From JAUXEH01 sp965533275 (lineage in GTDB: Bacteria; Acidobacteriota; Aminicenantia; Aminicenantales; Aminicenantaceae): 64,000 bases of DNA. Positions within the stretch are counted from its first letter, which is position 1, and the number at the start of each line of letters is the position of its first letter. The translations under genes were made by a program, and so were the position numbers. The DNA lies in contig CBESWG010000016.1 in NCBI GenBank assembly GCA_965533275.1, positions 1-64,000 on the forward strand, read 5' to 3'. A model generated the notes under the pieces. It saw only the letters and a program-made list of their open reading frames with translations, was not told the DNA's origin and did not search any database. Positions 54,125 through 62,126 of the stretch are shown piece after piece.

Positions 54125-55681
54125 ATGAATATTTATTCCGTTCCCATGCTGATTTCGGGAATCCTCTGTGCATTGCTTGCGGCCGTGACGTGGTTGTTCA
54201 GGAGACGGGAGAACATCAACCGTATCTTCTCTCTCTTTACCCTGGCATTGGCAATAGACAGCCTGGCTTTATTTATTTGGTTCCAGTTTGGAAGCATCGA
54301 TCATATCGATACCTGGATGAGGATCACCTTTACTGCAGGTTTCTTCGTACCAACAGGCTTAATACTTTTCTTTTATTCTTTTACCGGGTATTACAAAAGA
54401 TTGGAATCCAGGGTTCTGGGAATCAAAGTCAAATACTTTCGGATTTTCTCTCTTCTAACAGTCCTTCTATGCATTTTGCTTGCTCAGTTTACCAATTTAT
54501 TGATTCGAGTATCTGAGGCTCCCGAAGACATCTGGGATCTGGAATTCGGCCCGGTAGGGAATTTTGTTTTTCCATTTTTCGCTGTGATCTTCATCTATTT
54601 GTTCACTATGGCCTTCAAAGGCTACCGGATTGCGGACAATAAACCGCAGAAGCGATTCATTCTCCTACTTGGTGCCGGAACAGCGGTGTGGGTTCTTTTT
54701 GGTTATGGAGGGGCGCTTCTTTTCCCAATCTCCAGCCAGGTCTGGAACTCCATCAGCTACCTCGGCACAGCTTTGATGGCAATGTTCTTTTTCGTGGCGA
54801 TCGTTAACCATCAATCTGATAAAGTACACGAGCTGAATCTCAACCTCGAGCGCAAGGTTGAAGACCGAACCCAGCAATTGAATCAGAAAAATACGGAACT
54901 CGAAGAAACGCTCGACAAACTCAAGCAGATGCAGAAACAGGTTGTCATGCAGGAAAAAATGGCCACGCTTGGCCAGCTGGTGGCAGGAATGACCCATGAA
55001 CTAAATACACCCATCAGCACAATCCGAAGCATGAACGATACCAAGGCGAAAGCCGCTGCCAAGCTTCAGACAGCACTGAAAAAAATAGCTCCTGATACAG
55101 CCAAAAAAGACCACGAAATTAGTAGGGTGATGGATATAATTGGCAGAGCCGATCGATCCATCGACCAGGGGGCTGAGCGGCTCCACGAGATCATCAAGAA
55201 CTTGAAAAACTATGCCAGATTGGATGAGGGCGAGGTGACTAGGGCGGACATCCACGAAGGCCTGGACAGCGTTCTGGCATTGATGAAACACGATCTGCTC
55301 ACCAATATCGTGGTCGTCCGCGAATACGGCGACATCCCTCCCTTCGTGTGCCATGCACGAAAACTGAATCAGGTATTTTTCAACATCATTAAGAATGCCG
55401 CACAGGCAATAGATGGCAAGGGGCGGATCACGATCACCACAGGCCTGGAAGACAACATAGTTCACGTGGCCATACGTGATACAGGCAGAGGCATCGCACC
55501 AGGCGACCTGGAGTCGATCTTCGATCCCGATTTCACAACAAAAGGATCCGTTGTGAGGGCGAGCCTCGGGTTATCCATCAGCTACCAGATCATTCAGGAG
55601 CACCACGGCAAGATCGAGGTTGAGAGCGAGCCAGGAAAAGGATCGGTCTTCACAGTGATCCTCCCGAACGACTCGGTTTGA
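54125..55681 (+). CDS. Membrane histidine kinase with altered G2 box
   Basis: A 518-residue sensor kinase. Residues 1-230 hold seven or eight TM helices, followed by a coiled coil (NLERKVEDRTQQLNQKNTEL), the HisKA domain (His291 in THELNTP), N box NQVFFNIIKNAAQAID, G1 RDTGRGIAPG, and a HATPase end. The G2 box, GTGLGL in the related copies, reads VRASLGLS, losing conserved glycines. ATP binding or turnover may be impaired. It is coupled to the upstream hydrolase (6-base gap). No response regulator is encoded nearby. Confidence 0.88.
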   Translation: MNIYSVPMLISGILCALLAAVTWLFRRRENINRIFSLFTLALAIDSLALFIWFQFGSIDHIDTWMRITFTAGFFVPTGLILFFYSFTGYYKRLESRVLGIKVKYFRIFSLLTVLLCILLAQFTNLLIRVSEAPEDIWDLEFGPVGNFVFPFFAVIFIYLFTMAFKGYRIADNKPQKRFILLLGAGTAVWVLFGYGGALLFPISSQVWNSISYLGTALMAMFFFVAIVNHQSDKVHELNLNLERKVEDRTQQLNQKNTELEETLDKLKQMQKQVVMQEKMATLGQLVAGMTHELNTPISTIRSMNDTKAKAAAKLQTALKKIAPDTAKKDHEISRVMDIIGRADRSIDQGAERLHEIIKNLKNYARLDEGEVTRADIHEGLDSVLALMKHDLLTNIVVVREYGDIPPFVCHARKLNQVFFNIIKNAAQAIDGKGRITITTGLEDNIVHVAIRDTGRGIAPGDLESIFDPDFTTKGSVVRASLGLSISYQIIQEHHGKIEVESEPGKGSVFTVILPNDSV

Positions 55682-55862
55682 CTTGTTCGGATGCACCCCT
55701 GAGCAGCTTCAAACATCCGACCGTCTGACTGCAAGATCGAGGGTTGATGCCTTGCAGGCGCAGTTTGAACGACTCAAAGAACTGGAAAGCCTTTGTATGA
55801 TCTCATCCAAGGAAGTTGCGCGAAATGAGGGCCATGCTTGTGGGAAGCGGATTCCCGGGGAG

Positions 55863-56612
55863 CTATTTCCCTTGGGAATAGAGCGTTCGGACATCTTGAG
55901 AGCCGAGAGGCTCCCGGTAGATGCGGACGTCCTGGATCTGGCCCTCGAATCTCATGAGCCTGGCGTCCCAGTAGCCCTGTCCGACCCACATCGCCGTATG
56001 GTCCCTGGCAGCGGAAAAAAACTGTGAATCATTTGCATTCCCGAAGTTGTAGTGGCGGGAGACCAGTTCCTCTCCATTCAGGTAGCCGGTGTTGAAGGAA
56101 GCACCTACAACGGCCACGAAGTGATACCAGACATTCTCCTCCAGCGGCATCCTCGAATCGAAACACAAGGAAGGATATGTGCAGCCGTTGGCAAAGACCG
56201 TGAAATACAGCCTCTTGGACCCCCGGTGAACAGGGCTGTGGCCCAATTCGATGATGAGACCCTGGTTGGCGGCATCGAACATGTTGGTACAGGGATTGTT
56301 GGATCCATAGTAAAAGATCGGAGCGATGCCGTCCTCTGTGGGGATGCGTTTGCACTGGAACCAGACTGATATGGCGCCCTGTCCGAGAGAGGCCATTCCC
56401 GCGACGGGAGAACTCATGCTGCCCTGCACAGCGATGTAGTCCTCCAGGTCGACCTGGGAGTTCTGCAGATCGCCCACACTCGCAATCGGATCTGTGGGGC
56501 CCTCGCTCTTGCATGTGGATAGAAAACAGAGAATCAAAGCTGCCAACGGAATGATTATAGGAAGAAGGTTGTCCCGCTTGATTCGTATTCTTAAACGCCG
56601 CGCATCTCTCAT
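55863..56612 (-). CDS. LamG-like domain lipoprotein
   Basis: A 249-residue protein with a basic N-terminus, hydrophobic signal and lipobox (LCFLSTC). The rest is a concanavalin/LamG-like jelly roll: AISVWFQCKR, WYHFVAVVGASFNTGYLNGE and FEGQIQDVRIYREPL. Such domains bind glycans or proteins at the cell surface. A TACAAT with extended TG motif ends 6 bases before the ATG, so translation is probably leaderless. The 180 bases between its stop and the kinase gene hold nothing recognisable. Confidence 0.8.
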   Translation of the reverse strand: MRDARRLRIRIKRDNLLPIIIPLAALILCFLSTCKSEGPTDPIASVGDLQNSQVDLEDYIAVQGSMSSPVAGMASLGQGAISVWFQCKRIPTEDGIAPIFYYGSNNPCTNMFDAANQGLIIELGHSPVHRGSKRLYFTVFANGCTYPSLCFDSRMPLEENVWYHFVAVVGASFNTGYLNGEELVSRHYNFGNANDSQFFSAARDHTAMWVGQGYWDARLMRFEGQIQDVRIYREPLGSQDVRTLYSQGK

Positions 56613-56618
56613 ACCTCA

Positions 56619-56627
56619 ATTGTAGCA
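56619..56627 (-). promoter_or_regulatory. Extended -10 promoter, leaderless start
   Basis: Minus strand TGCTACAAT, 6 bases before the LamG-protein ATG. No good -35 is visible. The predicted start of transcription is the A of the ATG itself. Confidence 0.4.
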
Positions 56628-56671
56628 GACGCGGCAAGGCTTTGAGGCCAGGATCGGATCTAGTTCTACTG

Positions 56672-57718
56672 CTATGGAGAATCAGTTTTCACAAATTCCA
56701 CTCGCCGGTTGTTTGCTTTTCCTTCCGGAGTGTCATTGGAATCAACCGGAACAATCTCACCATGTCCTTTTGTTTGGAGCCTGGAATCCTCGATGCCCAA
56801 GTCAACCAGCAAAGCCTTCACGGCAGCAGCCCTTTGTTCGGATAAGGTCTGGTTGAAAGCCTCTTCACCATCAGTATCCGTATGCCCCTCGACACTGAAA
56901 TTTATCTCTGGATGCTCCTTCAGCAGTTTGACGATCTCGTTGATTACGCCCATAGACTCAGGTTTGATAGTCGCCTGACCTGAATCGAACAGGATCCCTC
57001 TCGTAACAATCTTCCCGTCTGACTCTAGACGGTCGTAAAGTTTGACGCCGCCTTCGGCGATCCTGATGTTCTTCAGTATCGCCGGATCACCCCGGCTTGC
57101 ACCATGGCTTAGAGCCGATATCGAGAACGATGTAGGCGGAGTCTCGATGTTGGGCACATTCAAAACTCTAGTTTGGTTAAAATAGACTTTTAAGGCTCGC
57201 TTATTAAAAGACAGGGCAATATGATGCCAGCCAACTTGTTTGGAATCATCGCCAGGGCTCCCCGAAAATCTCCCCATCGTTGTTTTGTTCCGACGTATGT
57301 CGATTTTGTTAAGATTCTTGAGGGTAATATAGAACGCCTCATTATATTTTTGATAGAGATAGATGTCGAATTCGATGGTGAACACATCGGGAAGGTAGTT
57401 CTCGCTATCCAAAAGGGGAGAAATCTCGGACCTATTCTCTACCATACTGATGACCTTTTCGTCTCCAAGTAACGCAATTTCTACATTCCCGGAAACCAAG
57501 TCCCATTTGGAGGGAAATTCCCCCGCTTGCTCGGCCAACAGATCATCCTCAAAAATGACTTTTTCGCCTGCTACAAAATCATATTTGGACCAGACCTTGA
57601 GCTCTTTCTGTTCTTCCGCCTCCTCCTGGTAGGTCACGCCAAGATCAATAGAGGCATTGGTGTTCATCGAGAATGACAATAGCATCAACAGAGATAGCAT
57701 AACTATAGACGTTTTCAT
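56672..57718 (-). CDS. OmpA-like peptidoglycan-binding protein with LamG-type domain
   Basis: A 348-residue exported protein. It has a signal peptide (TSIVMLSLLMLLSFSMNTNA), a central jelly-roll domain (about 60-230; VFTIEFDIYLYQKYNEAFYI) and a C-terminal OmpA domain: ILFDSGQATIKPESMGVI, FSVEGHTDTDGEEAFN, LSEQRAAAVKALL and NRRVEFV. The OmpA domain anchors it to peptidoglycan. The start at 57718 follows GAGGAGGG. Its promoter is repeated-element copy B. Confidence 0.9.
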   Translation of the reverse strand: MKTSIVMLSLLMLLSFSMNTNASIDLGVTYQEEAEEQKELKVWSKYDFVAGEKVIFEDDLLAEQAGEFPSKWDLVSGNVEIALLGDEKVISMVENRSEISPLLDSENYLPDVFTIEFDIYLYQKYNEAFYITLKNLNKIDIRRNKTTMGRFSGSPGDDSKQVGWHHIALSFNKRALKVYFNQTRVLNVPNIETPPTSFSISALSHGASRGDPAILKNIRIAEGGVKLYDRLESDGKIVTRGILFDSGQATIKPESMGVINEIVKLLKEHPEINFSVEGHTDTDGEEAFNQTLSEQRAAAVKALLVDLGIEDSRLQTKGHGEIVPVDSNDTPEGKANNRRVEFVKTDSP

Positions 57719-57770
57719 TTTTTCCCTCCTCGGGGTAGTATTTGCCGGTTTCCCCATCCCGTGCGGGAAT

Positions 57771-57800
57771 AGCATATAAATTCTTGGTGGGGGCTGTCAA
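57771..57800 (-). promoter_or_regulatory. Repeated promoter element, copy B
   Basis: Minus strand: TTGACA (57800-57795), an 18-base spacer with GCCCCCACCAAGAATT, then TATGCT (57776-57771). Nearly identical to copy A. A further shared block of about 25 bases lies downstream towards the gene. Confidence 0.7.
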
Positions 57801-57902
57801 TCCACTCTTATTCAGCGTCTCTGGCAAGGTACAATCAACATTGTGGGCATAAGGATCCATTTAATATCATCAGAAAATTATCAGGCAATAAACATATGTC
57901 TG

Positions 57903-58241
57903 CTAATTTGTAGCAAATATTATTAATCCTGTTACTCCTCTAAAGATACTTATCCCAGCATACATAGCAAAAAACCAGTTTATCAAGGGAAAGTAGAGAT
58001 ATATCAATGCCATAGCAACCACTAACAACATGGATTTAAAACTGTCGGTCTTATGAATAAGCTGCAGATCTCTTTCGTCAGGTTTATAATTTACATGTGT
58101 TGTGATTAATCCTACTAAAAATGGCAAAAAAGATAGTAATATTCCCAACAATAATCCAAATTTCACCATTAATGGATATGCAATAATTCCTGATACCAAT
58201 TGTAAAGCAAAAAACCAATAATAATTTCCTTTCAATCTCAT
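57903..58241 (-). CDS. Small membrane protein paired with XRE regulator
   Basis: A 112-residue protein with four hydrophobic segments, a basic start (MRLKGNYYWFFALQLVSGI) and a loop with NYKPDERDLQLIHKTDSFKS. It matches the DERxL-containing membrane partner of the XRE pair at 37531-38209 in plan, although it is shorter. The start overlaps the regulator's stop by ATGA. The region is AT-richer than its surroundings, suggesting transfer. Function unknown. Confidence 0.75.
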   Translation of the reverse strand: MRLKGNYYWFFALQLVSGIIAYPLMVKFGLLLGILLSFLPFLVGLITTHVNYKPDERDLQLIHKTDSFKSMLLVVAMALIYLYFPLINWFFAMYAGISIFRGVTGLIIFATN

Positions 58242-58447
58242 TTCTTTATTCCTTTTAAATAAAATATTTCTTCAATATTTGTTTTGAAAAATAATGCAAT
58301 CTTAAGTGCAGATAATACTGTCGGGACAAATTTCCCTCTTTCAATTGAATTGATCGTCTGCCTGCTTAAGCCAACCTCCCTTGCCAGTTGCTCCTGGGTT
58401 ATATTTTCTTTAGCTCTCCAGACTTTTAAACTGTTCTCTATTTCCAT
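58238..58447 (-). CDS. Small XRE-family HTH regulator
   Basis: A 69-residue helix-turn-helix protein: LKVWRAKENITQEQLAREVG, LSRQTINSIERGKFVPTVLS, ALKIALFFKTNIEEIF. Very similar in layout to the regulator at 38003. It is transcribed from a consensus promoter beside a palindrome that could be its operator. It heads a two-gene operon with the membrane protein. Confidence 0.9.
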   Translation of the reverse strand: MEIENSLKVWRAKENITQEQLAREVGLSRQTINSIERGKFVPTVLSALKIALFFKTNIEEIFYLKGIKK

Positions 58448-58472
58448 TAGCTATCTCCTGAAAACTGATTTC

Positions 58473-58519
58473 AATATAAAGCATAAGCGACATTATGTCA
58501 AGCTTACTTTACATAAAGT
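58473..58519 (-). promoter_or_regulatory. Promoter and palindrome of the XRE/membrane operon
   Basis: Minus strand: TTGACA (58501-58496), a 17-base spacer, TATATT (58478-58473). Immediately upstream is the palindrome ACTTTACATAAAGT (58506-58519), with 6-base arms, well placed for autoregulation by the XRE protein. Confidence 0.65.
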
Positions 58520-58623
58520 AATTCAAACATGACAAAGCGCTGATATTCTTGCAGAATGAAAGAGATTATTAGGAACTGGCCCGTGGATCATATTGTGAGT
58601 GGAGTTTAGGCCCTAAACAGGAT

Positions 58624-59517
58624 ATGATAATTTATGGAAATCGACATATCATGCCAGAATTCTTTTATTCTCCGGTCTTTCAAAGGGCCCTCTATTCTTT
58701 AATAACCATCCTAACGGCCTACGTGTCTATCGCCATAATCAGGCGGATGATTAACAAGCAGGTCAAGGATCTGAAACGCCGGCACGCAGCGCGCAAAACC
58801 ATTGTCTATATCTTCTCATTTCTGACAATCCTCATAATCGCCGCAATCTGGGTACAAGGCGGTCGTTCTCTGGCCACACTATTCGGTGTCGTCGGCGCCG
58901 GCCTCACCCTGGCGCTCCACCAGCCGGTGACATCCATTGCGGGATGGCTGCTGCTATTAATCCGGCGGCCCTACGAGACCGGCGATCGTGTCGAAATCGG
59001 CAGTGTCAAAGGAGACGTCATAGACATCCGCCTGTTCTATACATCTATGCTCGAGATTGGTAACTGGGTGGATGCGGACCAAAGCACGGGTCGTATCGTG
59101 CACTGCCCCAATTCTAAGATCTTTTCCGAACCGATCTTCAATTATACGCGTGGATTTGAATACGTGTGGCACGAAATCAAGATCGCCATTACTTTTGAGA
59201 GTGATGTTAAAAGAGCCCGCGAGATCATACTGGAAGTGGCTGGAGAAAAAAGCCTCGACCTGGATAAGGCTGTGCAAAAGCGGATGCGGACAATGAGCAG
59301 GAAGTATCTGATCCACTTCAGCAAGCTCACTCCCATCGTTTGGACCCGCATCGTTGATTTTGGTGTGGAACTGACTTTGCGCTTCCTGACTGACGCACGA
59401 AAACGGCGCTCAAGTGAGGATGAGATCAGCCTGGCCATCCTGGAGCGCTTCAACCAAGAAGACATGATCGAACTGGCATATCCCACCTATCGGATCTACA
59501 AACGAGGCGAACCATAG
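58624..59517 (+). CDS. MscS-family mechanosensitive channel
   Basis: A 297-residue membrane protein: three TM helices (about 17-38, 58-76, 83-105), the pore helix region GVVGAGLTLALHQPVTSIAG, then the MscS beta domain (RPYETGDRVEIGSVKGDVID, IVHCPNSKIFSEPIFNYTR) and a C-terminal alpha/beta domain. It would release solutes on hypo-osmotic shock. It is monocistronic. A weak AGGA precedes the ATG. Confidence 0.92.
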   Translation: MIIYGNRHIMPEFFYSPVFQRALYSLITILTAYVSIAIIRRMINKQVKDLKRRHAARKTIVYIFSFLTILIIAAIWVQGGRSLATLFGVVGAGLTLALHQPVTSIAGWLLLLIRRPYETGDRVEIGSVKGDVIDIRLFYTSMLEIGNWVDADQSTGRIVHCPNSKIFSEPIFNYTRGFEYVWHEIKIAITFESDVKRAREIILEVAGEKSLDLDKAVQKRMRTMSRKYLIHFSKLTPIVWTRIVDFGVELTLRFLTDARKRRSSEDEISLAILERFNQEDMIELAYPTYRIYKRGEP

Positions 59518-59564
59518 AGTCGCCGTCGCTCCCTCCCTAGTATTCGAATAAGCAGGAGGCAAGG

Positions 59565-59927
59565 TCAGAGGGAGATATGTGATTGTTGCCGCTTGTGAAT
59601 TCCCTGTAGACTGATAAATTGTATCCACTGTTCTTTATTGTCTTTGCCGGTCCAATGAACGGTCGTCACCCGGCTAATCCTGTGTGTCTCCACCTCATCT
59701 TCCCTGGTGATCACCTTGAACAGAACATGCTTCGCAAATGACACATCAGTCCAAGACATTTTTTTTACGATAGTTCCATCCTGATCCAGACCGAACATAG
59801 ACCAGGACCCAGTATAGGTGCCGGCTAGGGCCCGAACCTCATCAGGAACCTCTTGAGCTGCCAGAATTGAAACACAAACCAAAAGAACAATCAGAAAAAT
59901 CCCTAGCTGATTGTTTGATTCATTCAT
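59565..59927 (-). CDS. Small secreted protein of unknown function
   Basis: A 120-residue protein with an N-terminal signal (LGIFLIVLLVCVSILAAQ) and AGGAGGG before the ATG. The mature part reads VRALAGTYTGSWSMFGLDQD and VTTVHWTGKDNKEQWIQFIS. I have an impression of longer relatives in Aminicenantes-like genomes, so an internal deletion is possible, but I cannot show it. No enzymatic motif. Confidence 0.65.
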   Translation of the reverse strand: MNESNNQLGIFLIVLLVCVSILAAQEVPDEVRALAGTYTGSWSMFGLDQDGTIVKKMSWTDVSFAKHVLFKVITREDEVETHRISRVTTVHWTGKDNKEQWIQFISLQGIHKRQQSHISL

Positions 59928-60073
59928 TCTGGTTCCCTCCTAAAAGCCTTGAATAAATCTTATATACAGTGATTTTCGATGTTAATCAATTGGGGCATAG
60001 TAAATCAAGTAGAGCTTTTTCATTTCAAAAAACTTAGCTAGAATGATTATAGCTAATAACAAAACGAATCTGA

Positions 60074-60232
60074 ATGAATGATTTAAGAAAGCAATTCTCA
60101 GAAGTGGTTATTGACACCAATGACAAAAAAAAACTCATCCAATATATCCTGAGAGAATATATGAGGACAAGTAAACCTGTTCTGCTGAATGTCGAAGTAA
60201 TTAGAGAAGTAACCGGGAAAAAGGGGATATAA
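60074..60232 (+). CDS. Possible 52-residue protein upstream of the radical SAM gene
   Basis: An open frame of 52 codons (MNDLRKQFSEVVIDTNDKKK at the N-terminus, VIREVTGKKGI at the end), 42 bases before the maturase-like gene. It has no clear ribosome site and no cysteine. Composition looks coding-like (charged helix). It could be an accessory or leader peptide; evidence is weak. Confidence 0.35.
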   Translation: MNDLRKQFSEVVIDTNDKKKLIQYILREYMRTSKPVLLNVEVIREVTGKKGI

Positions 60233-60274
60233 TAAAGGCCTGGATCCGAACAGTTTTCTTCAAGGCGGAATATT

Positions 60275-61555
60275 TTGGATACTAGAGTCCCTGCATTCCA
60301 CGTGATGGCCAAGCCTACCGGTGCCCAGTGCAACCTGGAGTGCGACTATTGTTTTTTTCTCAAAAAAGACCGGCTGTACCCGGACAGCAACTTTCGTATG
60401 TCCGACGAGACGATGGAAACCTATATCCGCCAGACCATCGAGGGGCACCAGGTACCGGAGGTAGCCATCGCCTGGCAGGGTGGAGAGCCGACACTCATGG
60501 GGCTCGATTTTTTCAAGCGCACCATAGACGTGCAGAAGAAATACATCAAGCCCGGAACACGCATCGAAAACACCCTTCAAACGAACGGAATCTTGATCGA
60601 TGACGAATGGTGTGAGTTTTTTAACGAGAATAATTTCCTTATCGGCCTTAGCCTCGACGGACCACGCCACTTACACGATGCCTACCGCCATGACAAGGGC
60701 GGAAAATCTGTTTTCAACAGGGTAGTGCGTGCGGCCCGGCTTTTTCAGAAGCATGATGTCGAGTTCAATATCCTGTGCACGGTCAATGCAACCAACAGCC
60801 TACACCCGTTAACAGTGTACCGCTTTTTTCGCGATGAACTGGAAGCGCGCTACCTCCAGTTCATACCGATCGTAGAACGGGATAATGAAACCGGCAACCA
60901 GGAAGGCACCCAGGTGACCAACCGGACGGTCGATCCCAAGTCGTACGGCCGGTTCCTGATCGAGATCTTCGACGAGTGGGTACGCAGGGATGTCGGGAAC
61001 ATGTTCGTGCAGTTTTTCGATGGCGTGCTCGCTTCCTATGTGCGCGGCCGTTCGACCCTGTGCGTTCTAAGCCCGATCTGCGGTGAGGCTGTTGCCCTCG
61101 AGCACAACGGAGACCTCTATTCCTGCGACCATTTCGTCGAGCCAAACTATTTGGTGGGGAATATCAGTCAGGTTTCCCTACCGGAACTTATCACTTCCGA
61201 TGCCCAGAGATCCTTTGGCCGCGCAAAGTCGGACACACTTCCCAAATACTGCCAGGCGTGTAGATATCTTTTCACCTGTCATGGCGAATGCCCCAAGAAT
61301 CGGGTGCTCACCACGCCGGATGGGGAGCCCGGATTGAACTGGCTCTGTGTTGGGCTCAAAGCTTTTTTTGCACATGTGGAGCGGCCCATGCAGATCATGG
61401 CAGACCTTCTGCGGCGGGGCCAGACCGCGGACGGAATCATGAAAATCCTAGCTCAAGAGGAAGGCCGGGCCTCTCAGAAAGAGGAAAAAATTGGACGCAA
61501 CGATCCCTGTCCCTGCGGCAGCGGTTCAAAATACAAACATTGCCATGGGCGCTAG
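60275..61555 (+). CDS. Anaerobic sulfatase-maturase-like radical SAM protein with SEC-C motif
   Basis: A 426-residue radical SAM/SPASM protein of the anSME (AslB/AtsB/ChuR) group. Radical SAM motif CNLECDYC (Cys19, 23, 26) lies after FHVMAKPTGAQ, then AWQGGEPTLMG. SPASM cysteines appear in CVLSPICGEAV, LYSCDHFVE, KYCQACRYLFTCHGECPKNR and NWLCVG. The C-terminus ends in a SEC-C zinc motif (GRNDPCPCGSGSKYKHCHG). It starts with TTG, with AAGGCGG upstream. anSMEs oxidise a sulfatase Cys or Ser to formylglycine; no sulfatase is encoded in this window. Confidence 0.92.
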   Translation: MDTRVPAFHVMAKPTGAQCNLECDYCFFLKKDRLYPDSNFRMSDETMETYIRQTIEGHQVPEVAIAWQGGEPTLMGLDFFKRTIDVQKKYIKPGTRIENTLQTNGILIDDEWCEFFNENNFLIGLSLDGPRHLHDAYRHDKGGKSVFNRVVRAARLFQKHDVEFNILCTVNATNSLHPLTVYRFFRDELEARYLQFIPIVERDNETGNQEGTQVTNRTVDPKSYGRFLIEIFDEWVRRDVGNMFVQFFDGVLASYVRGRSTLCVLSPICGEAVALEHNGDLYSCDHFVEPNYLVGNISQVSLPELITSDAQRSFGRAKSDTLPKYCQACRYLFTCHGECPKNRVLTTPDGEPGLNWLCVGLKAFFAHVERPMQIMADLLRRGQTADGIMKILAQEEGRASQKEEKIGRNDPCPCGSGSKYKHCHGR

Positions 61556-61567
61556 TAACATTGACAA

Positions 61568-61729
61568 TCATTTTTTTCTTTTTCTTCGTCCGGAAGGGAT
61601 CGTTAGTTTTACTGAGGGCTTATTTTTTCCACTCTTTTCTGTTTGTTCCTTTTTCTTTTCTTTCCTTTTCATCCTGTCTCTTCTCGTACGATTTTCAAGC
61701 CTTTCCATCCCTTTGCGAAGAACGCCCAT
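61568..61729 (-). CDS. Small highly basic protein
   Basis: A 53-residue frame: MGVLRKGMERLENRTRRDRM, then a Lys/Arg-rich run and the end VKLTIPSGRRKRKK. AAGGAAGG lies 8 bases before the ATG, and repeated promoter element copy C points at it from 85 bases upstream, so it is probably transcribed. It resembles the Lys-rich 35-residue protein at 49937 in composition only. Function unknown; nucleic-acid or ribosome binding is a guess. Confidence 0.5.
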   Translation of the reverse strand: MGVLRKGMERLENRTRRDRMKRKEKKKEQTEKSGKNKPSVKLTIPSGRRKRKK

Positions 61730-61813
61730 ACTAACCTTCCTTTAGTGAATTAGTCCTAAAACAGCCATCATTCTAAGGCCTCCACTGACGGTTTCCCTTT
61801 GCCTTGGGGGAAT

Positions 61814-61843
61814 AGGATACGAATTCTTGGTCGGGCCTGTCAA
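61814..61843 (-). promoter_or_regulatory. Repeated promoter element, copy C
   Basis: Minus strand: TTGACA (61843-61838), an 18-base spacer with GGCCCGACCAAGAATTC, then TATCCT (61819-61814). Downstream flank (GGGAAACCG) is also shared with copy B. The 280 bases to the right, up to 62126, hold no convincing gene. Confidence 0.6.
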
Positions 61844-62126
61844 TTAGATATGATAAGAAGGAATGGTACTGAAGCTTCAGCTCAGCCATCCTCCCTCCCG
61901 CATCCACCAGTTCAGGGGGCCGTGGTTGGCGTCTTTCCTGGCTTCCAGATTGACTCAATTTGAAGGCCCTGCTATGCTTAGTCATTAGAGAAGGAAGGAG
62001 GGTTTCAACAATAATAAGGCGTACCGGAATAGCACAAATTATATGCAGAAAAATGATGAAAAAGCACAACATCTAGACTCTGAAATAACTGAGCCAGGTG
62101 ACATTGTGTGGGTTTAGGAGAGAAGA

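Noticed and set aside
62044..62118. A 24-codon frame before the zinc-ribbon gene
   Set aside because: No ribosome site, no recognisable features; probably chance.
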